Below the pieces are notes generated by a model. It searched no databases. It was not told the origin of the DNA and saw only the letters and a program-made list of their open reading frames with translations. From Planococcus citri (taxonomy: Eukaryota; Arthropoda; Insecta; Hemiptera; Pseudococcidae): DNA of 64,000 nucleotides. Position numbers and translations under genes: made by a program. Location: NCBI RefSeq assembly GCF_950023065.1, contig NC_088679.1:41602001-41666000 (forward strand), given 5' to 3'. This document shows, piece after piece, positions 1 through 13,300 of this stretch; position 1 is the stretch's first letter; every line of letters starts with the position of its first letter.

Positions 1-1909
1 CTAAGGGACTCGTATTAGTGTATTACACGATAATACTTCGCCTACGTTTACTCTCGACGATACGAAACAACGTGTAGGAAATTGAGAGAAAAAAAATCAA
101 TTATAAGCATACCTCGTATTAGGTAAATAAAAAAAAAAAGTAAGGTAACATTGACACGCAGACATATCATTAGCAAAAAAAAAATCAACAACGACATTTA
201 TAAACCTATCACAAATAAATTGTACATTTAAAAGCCCAAAATATAAACTAATGCACCAATCACTAATACAGAAAAAAACGGATTATCTATTTTCAATACA
301 TACCTGCTATTTGTTATGACCATTCAACGTTCGCACAGTTATAAGCAAATAGCAAAGGTATCTAATCTATGTCACTTTTCTTCTGACCAATTATAGCATA
401 TACGTTGGAATAATTTACCCTTAAAATCTCACTTCGTTTCATAAAATTCCCAAAAACATCCGTGCAAAATTTTAAATAGATTTCGAAGCGACTGATTTCG
501 GGTAAGTTATTCCATACGTTGGCGAAATATTACAACATCTACTCAGTCAGCATAGGTAATAAAGATGCTTCTGTTATCTATTTGTATTTTCATTAGGCAG
601 ATATTGTCTCATCATAAAGATACCACAGAATCGTGGTAAAGGACAAACGATGTTGTATAAAAAATAAAACTACCTACCTAAATGAAAAGAAAGCTTACGA
701 TAACAGTGTGTGCAACTAATACTACAGCTGGGTATTTATGAAGCGTCAAAATAAGTAGACAGAAACGTAAAATTAAGAAGATAGGTAAATAAATAAGTAT
801 CAAGTACCAAATTGGGTGCCCAATAATATCGAGTAATCCTTGCAAAGAATTTTTGCATCGAAACATTTTAGGAGTCTGGGTCACATGCTCACACCGAATG
901 CAAATATTTCACGCAAGGGATACTCGATATTCTTTGAGGATTATGTGCTACGAGATACCAACGCTTACTTGTCACGATAAACCATTATTTACAAACATTA
1001 TTATTCATAAGCGATAAAATGATATTTCATCTCATGCCTAAAATACAAAAATACGTGACGGGGAATGATGAAAAAGTACTAGGAACTGAAGTACAAATAT
1101 TTCAACGAAAAATCAAAAAATGAAATTCTTCAAAAAAGAGATGTACGAGTAGGCACGAAATTTAAATATTTCATACATATCAAATTTTCAAAGTATAATT
1201 TTACTACATATTTCACGATAAATTTTGATGAAGTTTCTCGTCTATTTCGGGTTAGATTCCTTCGAAAGTGGAGAGAATAATTTGAGCTACCAAAATTTTG
1301 TTCTCTCGCTTTTTTTTTGAATAGATAAGAGCATCATTCTACTGTTTTAATAAATTCATATTGGTCCATTCTTTTTTCCTGTCACAAAAAAAATAGGAAA
1401 TCATTAGATTTTCCAAATACCTATCAACTCATAAACAAAATAGCGGGAGAGGGGTTGTCAAATATTTTCAAATGCAATTAGCGGAGTATTTCATCACATA
1501 ATCCATATCCATGTCAAAACTTTGGTCGTGGTTCTTATTTTGTGAGTTCCAATTTTGAATTGTTTCATTTCAACAAGTTTTTTGACAAAAAAATCAAAAT
1601 AGGTACCTAACAACTTCAGCTACAAATAATTGGAGGGATCAGGATGCTAAGACGAACAGGTTTTTTTTTTTTTGGATGACTATATGAGACTCGAGTAAAT
1701 GCCCTGGAAGTGAAAATTCTAAAAATACGTATTTCAGTGAAACATTATGGAGACGTACTGACTTCGACCCAAAAACCAAAAAAATGGGTACATAAAAAAA
1801 GAATCTTGAAGAATAATTTCGATTTTATGGAAGCCATTAACTTCGAAAAACATCACAAAACCAGAAAATTCTTCAAAAAAAAAGTTTCGACATAAAATTT
1901 TGATTTTTT

Positions 1910-2445
1910 GTTGGATTTGACCAATTTTGATACGTCGCATGTCGCAGGACATTTTTTCCAAAAAACCCAAGGATTAATAAAAATTCTCCAAAAAGCTCAA
2001 AAAAAGTTCTAATAGAAAATTTTGATTTTCTGTCGAAATTTCAACCCATTTTATAATAGGTCCTATGAAACCTTTTCATAAAATCTCGAAAATCATGATT
2101 GATCCAATATTGGGCTCAACATTTTTTTTAAATGCTCAAAAAACATTTTCGTCAGCATATTGAAATTTTTTTCAAAATTTTAACCTATTTCGATAGGTCA
2201 CAGGATACGTTTTCAGGGATCCCCAAGATCATGACCCAATTTTTGGCTATAAATTTTTCAAAAATGCTCAAAACACCCATTTTGATAGGTCGCATGACAC
2301 TTATTCAGGGATCCCAAAAATCATGAATTCGTGAATCAATTTTGAGCTCAAAATTCTTCAAAAATGTTCAAAAAAACCTTTTCGTTGAAGTATTCAGATT
2401 TCTCGTAAGACTTCAACATTATTTTGATAGTTCGCAAATGCCACT
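1910..2445. repeat. Degenerate tandem repeat, units of about 90-145 bp
   Basis: A block containing variants of GATAGGTCGCATGAC recurs near 1930, 2055, 2190, 2280 and 2425. Two of the copies are followed by TTCAGGGATCCC and then AA(A/G)ATCATGA; a third has only AAAATCATGA. The intervening sequence repeats GCTCAAAA(T/A)...TTCAAAAATG. Spacing is irregular, so it is an old, diverged array rather than a young satellite. It lies inside the scrib intron. Confidence 0.6.
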
Positions 2446-3926
2446 TCCTCTCCTTCCTCATTGTGCAACCGCATACTTTCTGACATTTTAGACCAATAAT
2501 ATCTACTCGTATAAAAAAAACAAATGAATTTTTAAAACCACAAAAATTCCAGCCAAATTTGATTTTTAGGGCACTTTTTGTCAGTTACATTGTACACTAT
2601 CTCATTACGTCATTACTTATCAAAACTCAACAAATTCTACCAATTTTTTTTTATTTTCCAAAAAAAGTCAGCCTCGACAAATCAATTTCAGAACTTCAAC
2701 AACAAAAATTTTGATTAAAATCTTACTTTTTCTCAAAAAAAAAAGAAGCTAAATACGTATTCGATCAATTTTGAATTCGATAAAAATTATTTAAAAATGA
2801 ATCAAAATTGAATTTAACTTATGGTATCGTATCAATTTTGAACCTAATAAGTAGATCGACAATTATCTTACATCATTTTAAAAAAAAGAAAAAAAAATTT
2901 ATGAACAGAAGCGAGCTAAAAAAATATATACTATACTACAAAGTGAAAGGTTTCATCAAGTCCTTGACCTATCAACTTTCAGAGAGAAGAATATTTCAAG
3001 GATTTGAACTTCGTAGTAAGTATGTTAAGTATATTGTTGACAGTGATCTTCCCACATTTCAAACGGTTTATGCGAAATACTATCGTGGCAATAAATGAAA
3101 AATACTAAATTAAAAAACGCCACTCCATGGACAAACAGAATTTTTAAACGCGATTTGAACAAGTTCGAGATTTTTTTTTGAAATTTCAGGAAGAAAATCT
3201 ACTTTTTCTATAGTTGGAAAAAGATCAGTAGGTATGAAGAAAAAAGGCAAAAATATGAAGAAATTCATGCAACTACAAAAATGTAGTCCGAATTTTAGTA
3301 GGCACCTATGCTGGGAATTTCAAGTGAGCATGCAAAGAAACAGAAAAACGGAAATTTCAGCGATTCTCAAAGTATTTTCTCGCCATTCAAGTCGACAAAT
3401 TAAAGACGCACATATTTTGAAAAAATTCTGTACAAATTTCCCTCAAATCGAACTTGCCAAGATAGACGCCATAGACATTAGACAGCATCGTAATTAAAAA
3501 TTACGACATGTTAAAAAAGTAAGCAAAATATATCACAGTCATGCTCAAGAAATATGCGCCTTTACGCCAATAAAAAATTAGTGATTGGTGTATAGTTATA
3601 GTTAAAATAGGAATGTGCGCATAAACATTACCATCTATGTGAAAAATTCAACAACAGTAACAGTCATTGAAGATAAATTTTGCCTCGACATTATGCTAAT
3701 CGTCGTCATCTATAGTAACTCGATAATTTACAAAAACAATTTCGTTAGTATCGAATTTATTCTGGTTTCATTTCAAGTTCCAACGAAGTACGTCGCGTCG
3801 TCGCGAAACAAAAAAAAATCCAAATAAAAACCAGAATAAATTTCATTAGTAAACAAACGTGTACGTACATTGGGTTAGTAGTCTACACTCTGCACACAAA
3901 ATGCGATTAGAAAACCTCGTTAAAAT

Positions 3927-3955
3927 CACACATCACACACACCACACACACACGT
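3927..3955. repeat. CA-rich simple repeat
   Basis: An imperfect run of CA dinucleotides interrupted by T and CC, in the scrib intron about 110 bases beyond the exon 21 donor. Confidence 0.8.
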
Positions 3956-4066
3956 ACACCTTTTCCCTTCATTTTCCTCACATACTCGTATTAGAAACAA
4001 AAAAAAAAATCATTTCAAACACAACACACGAAGCTATATATAAAGCAAAGGTTTAAAATAGCTTAC

Positions 4067-4312
4067 CTCAATGATCACAGGTTGCGATAATTTGTTGTCG
4101 GTAATTCTGGTCACAACGGTCTCAGTGAAAGTACTCTTTGTAATCGTTTCGGTGACTCTTCCTAAGCCAGTCGGTGCTTCTGGCAATACAATGCCATTCA
4201 ATACTTTTTTCTCTGGTTTTTTAATGGTTAACGAAACGATTTTGGTGGAATCGCTTTTATCGCTGGTATCCGATTCGGTGCCATTTTGAAGAAAATGAGG
4301 CGGTATCATTGC
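4067..4312 (-). CDS. scrib: scrib exon 21 (last visible): linker before PDZ3
   Basis: 246 nt (82 codons, phase 0) from ATTTTCAG to GTAAGC. It reads AMIPPHFLQNGTESDTSDKS, a basic stretch (TIKKPEKKVLNG) and PTGLGRVTETITKSTFTETV then TRITDNKLSQPVIIE. The TETITKSTFTETVVTR block is recognised from insect Scribble just upstream of PDZ3. The PDZ3 exon itself is not seen in the 4 kb that follow, so the gene runs out of the window inside an intron. Confidence 0.93.
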
Positions 4313-7300
4313 CTGAAAATCTTCGTTGGTGATCGGTTTGGAGAACCCCTATGAGTCGAGTGAATCGTTTCAAAAGGAAATAAGCGCATGCCGATAGTAA
4401 ATTTATGCTTATTTGCTCGAGTTTTTTCTATTTCAATAATATTACTCGTATATAACTTGTGCATTAGTTTAAATGTCAATGTTTGCGTGTCAACGTATTA
4501 AAACTTCATTGGTAAGAAAAATATATACAACTAAGCTAATAAAAAAAAAAAGAAAAAAAAATGGGAAAAAAAGAATTTAGACGATACCCGGAAACGCACC
4601 GCGAAAAAAAACACAGCTTCTTAAAAGGAAGCGCAACTATAAAGCGTTCGGAGGATTTGAAAATAAAAAACACTCCTCGTAAATCGCAACTATAAATGTG
4701 CGAATGATAAAAAAGAAATCACAAAAAAATGACGTTAGAAAGCTAGCCACTTGCGAGTTCCCTTTTTTATGTACACACCTTTAGATCAAGTTGCGAAGTA
4801 TCATGAGTTAAGTAAGGCTGTAAAATGCGTCCAAAAAATTTTACAATAATGGAATTGGTTAGAGTAATCGTTTTCGAGTATCTATGCACAATAATGTAGC
4901 TAATTAAGCCCACGTTCGCGTAATGGTACGAACCAGACACAAGGGTTGATGGATAAGCCGCAGATATCTATACAGATTACAACTATCGAATTAACGTACC
5001 TGAGTTTCAGACTCGCTGATCGAATTCGAAGCCGATGGATTCGACGACGTCGATGGTGTGAATCTTCTTGGAGCTGGTTTCGGCGGAGACATCGAACCGG
5101 AATTTACAGAGGATGGAGACGTCCTAGCGCCAGTGTAATTCGGCCTATTAGCCATGTAGCTGTTGGCACTGTACAGACCGGTGTACGGTTTAGGAACGCC
5201 GAAAACTTTGGGAGATTTTTCCGGTCCTGGGCTCGGAGTGGCGCTGTTGCGAGGATACGCTACTTCTCTTTCGGCTGCGATTCGTACGAATCTTTCTAAA
5301 CCAGTTAGAATCGATACAGCCACATCGTGCGTCGCACCGGTCATATCTACGCCGTTTATCTGCGGAGATTGAATGAAAAATACGATTAATGGATGGAAAA
5401 TGCGTATGCGTAGGGTTTTTGGAATTCAATCGTGAAAGATCCGTGATCTAAATACTACACAAAGAAAGCTTATACACGGATCGTGACCCCCCCCCCCTCG
5501 GCCCCTCCCAAAAAAAGTATTTAATGATTTTTAAAAAAATTAAGTGAGTAACTCGAATATTATATTAGATGATTACTGGCCAATATTTAAAAAAATACGC
5601 TTTTTACCAATGTTTTGTCATTTTGATTTTTTTCTTTTTTTAAATATTCATACTTTTTTTCTCACTTTTAGTTTTTGTTTTTCCATTCGCAATAAACGAT
5701 TTTTTTCTTGATCAAAAATGCACTCAAGTACAAAACATGATTTCAAGATTATGGAAAAAGCCCTTTTAAAAAGGAAAAGTTCCCAGAAAATCTTACAAAA
5801 ATTCATCAAAAATCAAAAAACGTCCCATATAAGTTCAAAAATTCAATAAATAGCTCACCAAAATCGTAAATAAATTCGTTCAAAATTGAAGAAAATTTGC
5901 AGATTTTGCTTTATTTTCACAAAAAATACCCACCCCCTCCTTGAAACCAAAAAAAAGCGAGTCTAGGATTTTTGGAATCGTACAACTTACAGAAATGGAA
6001 ACATTTTTAAATCAAAGAAGTCGTTTATAATTTTGCAGTTTTGAGAACAATTTTTTCAATAAAAAGAATCATGAAGGAACACCGTAGTAAGAACCTGAGA
6101 AGTGTTACTTTCAGTAAATGTTCGTTATTCAAGTCTACCAAGTTTAACGTTTTTAACATTTCATTTCAACTTCGTAAAAACACAAAAAATAATCTCTATC
6201 GATTTACCTAGTAATATTAAGTATTCATTTACCAATAATTTACGCAAATTTGAATAATATTTCAAGTTTAGCACGTAACGTTGTAACAGTAACCAATAAA
6301 CTCTTAAACCTGATACAGCTGGTGACTCACGATCATCACACCTTACATCTTAAAAAAATTTTCAATAATTCAATTTTACACTCGTGTCGTTTCAAAAAAG
6401 CGGTAAATCTAGCTTTTAAAAAAATCTACTCCAAGGTCGACATATTCGAGAAAATAAAATGGGTACAAGAAACTCGAGAGAAAAGAAATGGATTATCTTA
6501 AAACGGCCATCAAAAAATTCCACGAGTTTAGCAAATTTTCTAAGAATTCCATCGTGCAATAACACTAATACTAGATCACGAAATCTTTCAAGTTCGAACT
6601 TGACACAAAACCGGCGGACAGAAGGAGGCGAGAAGGGAAAACTTCGATAAACTTACTGAAAGAATACGATCGCCAACTTGCAGCTTTCCGTCTTTCTCCG
6701 CTACTCCACCTTCGGTGATTCGAGATACGTAAATGCCCTAATAACAGAAAAAAATACGTTTGTGTTAAGCAAATCGATACACAATAAAATTTTCAACAAT
6801 ACAATTAGGTCATTTTACATATAATATGTATAACATACTTCTGAATTGTCTTTGAATGGAGATCCTTTGCCACCTGCTATACTAAATCCGAGTCCATTTT
6901 GGTCTCTTATTAGCGTACTGTTAATCGTTTGTTTCCTTAGTTCTAAATCGGTCAAAGGTTCAGGTATTTTCCTCGACTGAAAAATAAATAATTAACTTAT
7001 TCGTGACATACAAAATAACTGAAACTTCATTATCGATTTACACAACCTTCAAACACAGCAAAAAAAACAAAAGGTTGAAAAGGAGGTAAACACAAAAAAA
7101 AAACTAGCCCAACCAATTTCACTTCTTGAAAAAAAAAAAATATATATGATACTCTAACTTCTAACTTAATAGACTATTTCATGCAATATTACAACTTAAT
7201 CCTGTGCAAATCAAATTTACATTGCGTACTCCGACGCGACAAAGATGGCCGCATACGAAGCACATCCGTCTCAAAACAGGAAGGAAAAAAACTGCAAGCA

Positions 7301-10300
7301 AACGGCATGCGAACTTAAGCGCGTTCTTTGAAACGTTCTCAATCAAAAAAACGTTCAATTTACCTTAACACTGTTATTTAAAACGCCGCTTGTACTTTCG
7401 AAACCGGACGTAACGGCGGAATTTTGCGATAGAGCGCTAGCTGCTCGACTCGTATTAGAACTTAAACTAGAGCACGCTGAATCGGCAGCAGCGCGAAAAG
7501 TCGGCGTCGAAGTTGCTGATATTGAAGAATCCTGCACCAAAATTACATAAAAATATTTTTACCGAACTGAAAACTTTGAATAAAAACCTCATACATCGAT
7601 TGAAATCACACATCACTCGAGCAGACGACAAATCGTGACAGATTAGCAGAACCCTTAACGATATCGCATTCTCGTTACAAATTCCCAACCATCTTTACCT
7701 TCAGCAATCAACAAGCCATCTCACTTATCCAGTGACATTAACAACGAGACGCGTGCAACTTACCCTGTTGAAACTGCTATTTCTAGGAATTTCTCGAGCG
7801 ATATGCATCACCAACGTGGACCCAGCAGAGCGTAAAACTTCCACAGCCGTATAATGCTCCACATTTACCAGCGAGTGTCCATTTACCGATAGTACTTTAT
7901 CGCCAACCTTGAAAAAAACATACGTGATGATTGAATAAATTACTATCCGAGTATCTCCATGTAACAATATTAATCGTAATTATGATTATACAATTCCGTC
8001 CACCTCTACACGCCAATTCTCAAAAAGATTACAATGACGATACACTATAACAAGATCGTTGTTTTGATTTGTTGTGCCAAAATTTATGAGTTCGCTAGAA
8101 ATACCTGCAACTAGCTACATCTACGCACACATTTTTTCCCAATTCCACGAAAATTTGATTCTTTCAATGAAAAACGCTCAAGTGCACATTTCCAAGAAAT
8201 TGAAATAAGATGCATTTCAAAATCGTTTCAACGCAAAAAATATAATTCTTGGAGATCAGTTTGGTAATTTCAAACCGGTTTTCATCAATTCCACTCATTT
8301 TTTCTTTTTTTCTTCACTTTTATCAAAGAAAAAAAACAGTACAGAATTAAAAAAAAAACAATGAAGCAAAAGTCACACGAGTTCTTTAATTTCATGAAAT
8401 TGAAGGGCTCATAGTGGAGTCCAGGAGGCTCGAATCAAAAAAGTAAGTTGAAATTCAGTATCAGCGCATTTAGAAACCCAGAAAACGATAGGTCACAAGA
8501 ATTTTTTGAATTTTAGGGTTTATTGAGGTACCTATTAAAGGGGATCGTATCAAAAAAATAAACTTGAATTTGAAATCAGCGTTATCCAAAACATGGCAAG
8601 CCATATGCTACACAATTCCTTAATCTTAATCATTAGAAAAAATTTACCAAAGTTGAGAAAATTAGAGCTGTTCAAAAACACCGAGACACCCCCCTCGCCC
8701 CCTTTCAAACTCAAAGAGGAATGGGATGGGGGTGAAATGATGGCGTATCTCTGGATCTTGAACTTCTTCATAAGAAACAACCCATAGTTCTGTAGAAAAA
8801 ATTATCTTCAACTTTGAAGATGAGCCATTTTGTTCTATCTTTATTTGTCTTCTGAAGTTCCACCAAAATTAGAGTAAATTAAATTTAAACATTTTTTTTT
8901 TTAGAAACGGAATTTTTTTCAAAAGTAAACTTAAACTGTCTACAACTTTCTTTATTTCAAACACAGACACACTGGACGAAGAAAAAAAATTTTCAAAACA
9001 ATGAAAACACTTCGGAGAAAAACACGAAAATCAACTCACCCTCAGATCAGCCAAATCAGCCGGACCTCCTTCAGTAATCCTGGAAATGAAGATACCCTGA
9101 TCATCGCCTTTAAACGGAGTCGATCCCAAACCGCCAGCTATCGATAACCCCAGACCAGCCGAGGTTCGTTCGATTCTGATCTCGAAATGCTCAAATCCAT
9201 CAAATTCGCCATCTAGAACACAACACAGTCTTCGTAAACACACAACAATAACAAACACCAATTATTACGTAAAATTACGAAATTTTTCTTCACTTATAAA
9301 AGAAAAAGAAAATCAAAAAAGAACACAAAAATCGTATTCACGTACAGAATTTAGGCGCATGCACTTTTTTATGAGCAATTTTTCGTCTTCTTAGGGTCAT
9401 TTCGCGTTAAAAAAAATTTGAACCCGAACACGTAATAAAAACAATACGAGTTGCGATGGAAAACGTGAACCATGTACGCAGTAAGTTTACGAAACATACA
9501 AACAATTCGCGTCAGTACGCGTAGCAAGGAGGAAAACGCGAAAAAAATATATAATTTAAGGATGACACGCGCGCTTGATAATGAAACACGTCGAGTGCGA
9601 GCGAACAACTCACCGGTTAGGTTTTCTTTTAACGACTCCGGCGGAGTAGGAAAGAATGTTCTCCCACTTTCCGTTCTGTTGATCAACTCCTCCTCGCATT
9701 TCTTCCTTAGAGCCTATGATAAAAAAACGTATGTAAACAAGATATTAATTAATTATCATTACCGTGGTCTACAGAAGATAAGCCATAGAGAAAGAAAAAA
9801 AAACTCGGGCTAGGTACCAAGGCACTTGAAAAATTATACACACAGGTACGCCATACATATAGGATACCAAACATGGTATGCAATTTGTTTACCAAGATAA
9901 ACCATTCTCAGGTAGTTGTAAATTTCTTTCAATATAAAGCAAATTGAAACAAAATACTCGAAATTCGAAGATACTAACGGCGGCTAAAACAGCATCTTTT
10001 TCTTGATCAGCTGGTTCCAACGCAGATGGAGCGATTCTTTTATTTTTCAAATGATGAGGCGTATCTCTTCTGTGTAATTTACTAGTTTTCATAGTTGGCT
10101 CTTTTTCCGATGAATTTACATCGAATACGACGTGTTTTTCCTGTACATTACATACGTAATATCGTGTTAATTTGACAAAAAAAATCAATTTAGCAGACAA
10201 ATAGAAAGGTTTCGAGTACTTACTTCGTTATCAACATCTTCAATATCGCTAGTCGAATTTGAACTAATACCTGGATCACTACTGGTAACTGGCTGTTCGC

Positions 10301-13300
10301 TGTTACTCTTATTCTGTAAATACAATAGGTGAATGTAGAAAAATCATACAACACTGGTACTATAGTACGTTTAAATAACCAATCAATACGTAAATGTGAG
10401 AATTATACTAATAACAACGCAATAAGGTGTTAAAATCTTATAAACGTAATGGCTATTTTAACATCATTCGAGTAAATTTTCTCCTTCGGGTATGACCGGA
10501 TCGAAATTCGTTTTCGTATGGTAGTAATTTTCATTCTGCGATTAGATTTTCGTTACACACGATGACCTAATAGGATAAAAATTTTCAAATCCTGTATTAA
10601 CTCGATTATTTATCATAATTTCGATTTTAATCTCGACTCTTCCATGAGAAAAGCTAATCGACAGTTGGATAGATTTAATAGAACCGCCGATCGATAATCT
10701 CATTCAAAGTATGAGCTATTGACAGACGTACACAACGCAATGTCGCAATAATAGGTACCTAATCGTAATACACGGACACGCGAGAAATACGAGAAAATTT
10801 AGCCTTCGAAAGAATTTAGACGGACACTATTTTCAATTCGTCCGCAGCGACAGGTATACGTACCTATCAATTTTTCAAACCATCGACATCGAGTCTCGCT
10901 TACATTACTGAAACGAACTTAACGAGTAATTTAAAATGTTTTTAAATAGCTACCAATATGATGAGTAAGTGTAAGTGCTTCAAGCAGCAAGTACGTATTA
11001 TAGTATGTTTCAAAAGTTCAAACCGGTGCTTTTAAAATGTTCGCATAAAATGATGACGAAGCAAATACGAAGATTCAAGACATCTCATAATACGTACGTA
11101 CGTAATTTCAACGTGGATGTAAAAATATCGATACCACCTACAATATGCCAAAAAAAATATCACAAAACGTGTTTTTTTTTCAGGGTTATTGCTTGTCAAA
11201 TTGACAGTTCGATTAAGGTTATGATCTCATGGTTTTTGATATCGCTTAAATTTTTATTTTTATCTTGTTTCATCAGCCAGCAATTGAGCAAAATACAATC
11301 AGTTGGTGTCTAGTCATCTGAAAGAATGGGGAAGAAGGACTTTAAAAAGTTCAACTGAACTCAAACTCCGAATTTCGATCTGTGCGGTTTTAAAATTCTG
11401 AAAAAAACCTTTTGGAAGTAATTTTTCTTAGTCTGAAATATCTTATTTTCAAAACGGATACTTTTAAGAGAAGAAAGCACCTCCTTCCACTATAATGGGG
11501 GGGGGGCAAAATCATAAAAAATGACCAAGCCGTGCGATACATCGAATAGTATATTTTAGAAGATGCTGCATATAAACTCGACCTAATTTTTTCGATCTGA
11601 CCCCTTCCACGTCCCCATCCCCCTTTTTATGAAATAAAAACCTAAAAAGATTAACCAAGTTGAGAGATGATACATCGAATGACGTATTTTCGAAGGTTCT
11701 GAACGCAAATAATGACCACCTCTAGTGCCCCTCCAATTCCGAACAACACTTAAGATAATTGACGAAAAATAGCACGATGAATTTTTTGAACACTCTGTAC
11801 ACATTATCGACACTTCTGCTATCAAGCATGAATGTACATCAAAAAACACTCATTACAATGAACCCAAAACCATCGAAATCGTTTCGTCATCCCCTTCGAA
11901 TAAAAATTTGAAAATTTCAAACACCGGTCAGAATTTCCGAAACACACTGTACACAGGTGAAAAAAATTACGCTCGGTTTGCAACTCCCAAATTAAAATTC
12001 GTTTAATGCGTCAGTACTTGTTTGCTAATCACACTTATACGTAAACGTATATTGAATGGAATTTTCGAACGTGAAACGTGTCAACGTTTGTTTGATCTTC
12101 TTATCGGGGTACGTTGGAATAAAAACATTAAATTACCGGCAGCGAAGATTTATAAGGATTTACCACATACAAGAGTTACGTACGTTATTCCAAGCATTGC
12201 TGGGTTTTGTATCTTCGATGATATTGTTTATATAAGGACAAGTGTAACTAAAACGCCTATAAGGATACTAAATACACATACACGTCTCATTTTTCTAATG
12301 GCGAATTGAAAAAGGTGTACCTACCACCTAATACCTATTTCTTCAACGTATTTTTCTCTTTATTTTTTCGATTTTATTTTCTTTTTCCTCGATAGTTTAC
12401 TTACACACACGCTCACGCATATCAGAATAAGTCCAATTTTTGTCTTGTTTTGGAACTGCTAACTATAAATACACGCCAGGAAGGGTTTATTTGTATAGAG
12501 ATTTAGAGGAAGAAACGGCGAAAGCGTAGGGAAAAAAGATACGTAATAAGCTGCCCTGCGTTGTTTTGAACGAATAAGCACCCACCTGTTGAAATGTGTA
12601 TCATCAGCAAAATTGCAAATTTTAAGACGTAATAAAAATGATAATTATTTTCATCTCGAGTACAGAAAAGTTTACGTTAAACGCTTTTCATAATTTTCAA
12701 GTATTTTCTTCGACTCTCGAGAAAGCGATTATACAAGCGAGGTATAATACTTACTTACGGAAGAAAACTTGGAAAAAATTAAATAACGTAAAATTAGTTT
12801 ACTCGGCGAGAATTTGCGATAAACATTTTTTTTCGGGTGCAGAACGAGTTTGTTTTTAAAATCTAATTCAACCAAACTGGCAACTGAATTTCATCGTAAG
12901 TATTCGTCTTCAATAAATTCTTCATCATGTCATATTCCAGAGGAGTTGAAAATTAATCAATTAGCTCTTTTTTAAAGATACGAGTAAATTCGAAAAAATT
13001 TTCAAACTACGTTAGGGATCCCTTGCCTAAGTGGTGAATTTCTATCGAATTTTTCTAGTAAACGAAGAATGAAAATTTCATATTTTCAACATGATAAATC
13101 GATACTTCAAGAGGTTCAATCTCTATATTTATTAATAAATTAATTTTCAAAAATTCAATCACGGTGATTTCTAAGTAACGTTTATGAATACGGCTCTTTT
13201 TTTCAATTTTTTTTACAATAAACTCTATGTGCATTTTTCTGACATTTTCTTACTTATTTTTTTACACAATAGACACTACGAATTGTTTTAGGAAAAAAAC

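Larger units (their letters stand above)
1..4066 (-). other. scrib: scrib intron after exon 21, at least 4.07 kb
   Basis: No LRR, PDZ or other recognisable exon was found on either strand. AT-rich sequence with many A/T runs, a degenerate tandem repeat at about 1.9-2.45 kb (separate entry) and a CA-rich stretch at about 3927-3955. Short open frames here have no Scribble-like or other recognised content. Confidence 0.75.

Noticed and set aside
1..4066. Search for the PDZ3 exon (GPLGFSI-like) on the minus strand
   Set aside because: No candidate found, so PDZ3 was not annotated; it most likely lies before position 1.
4946..5372. Plus-strand open frames of 70-117 codons opposite exon 20
   Set aside because: Antisense shadows of the GC-richer coding exon; the minus-strand frame is the one with PDZ2 content.
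7223..7334. Small plus-strand frame starting in a good initiation context (AAAGATGGCC) in scrib intron 17
   Set aside because: Only 28 codons, lies within a 387-nt intron on the opposite strand, with no supporting features.
9369..9813. Open frames over 100 codons on both strands around exon 14
   Set aside because: The minus frame is exon 14 plus read-through into introns on either side; the plus frame is its antisense shadow.
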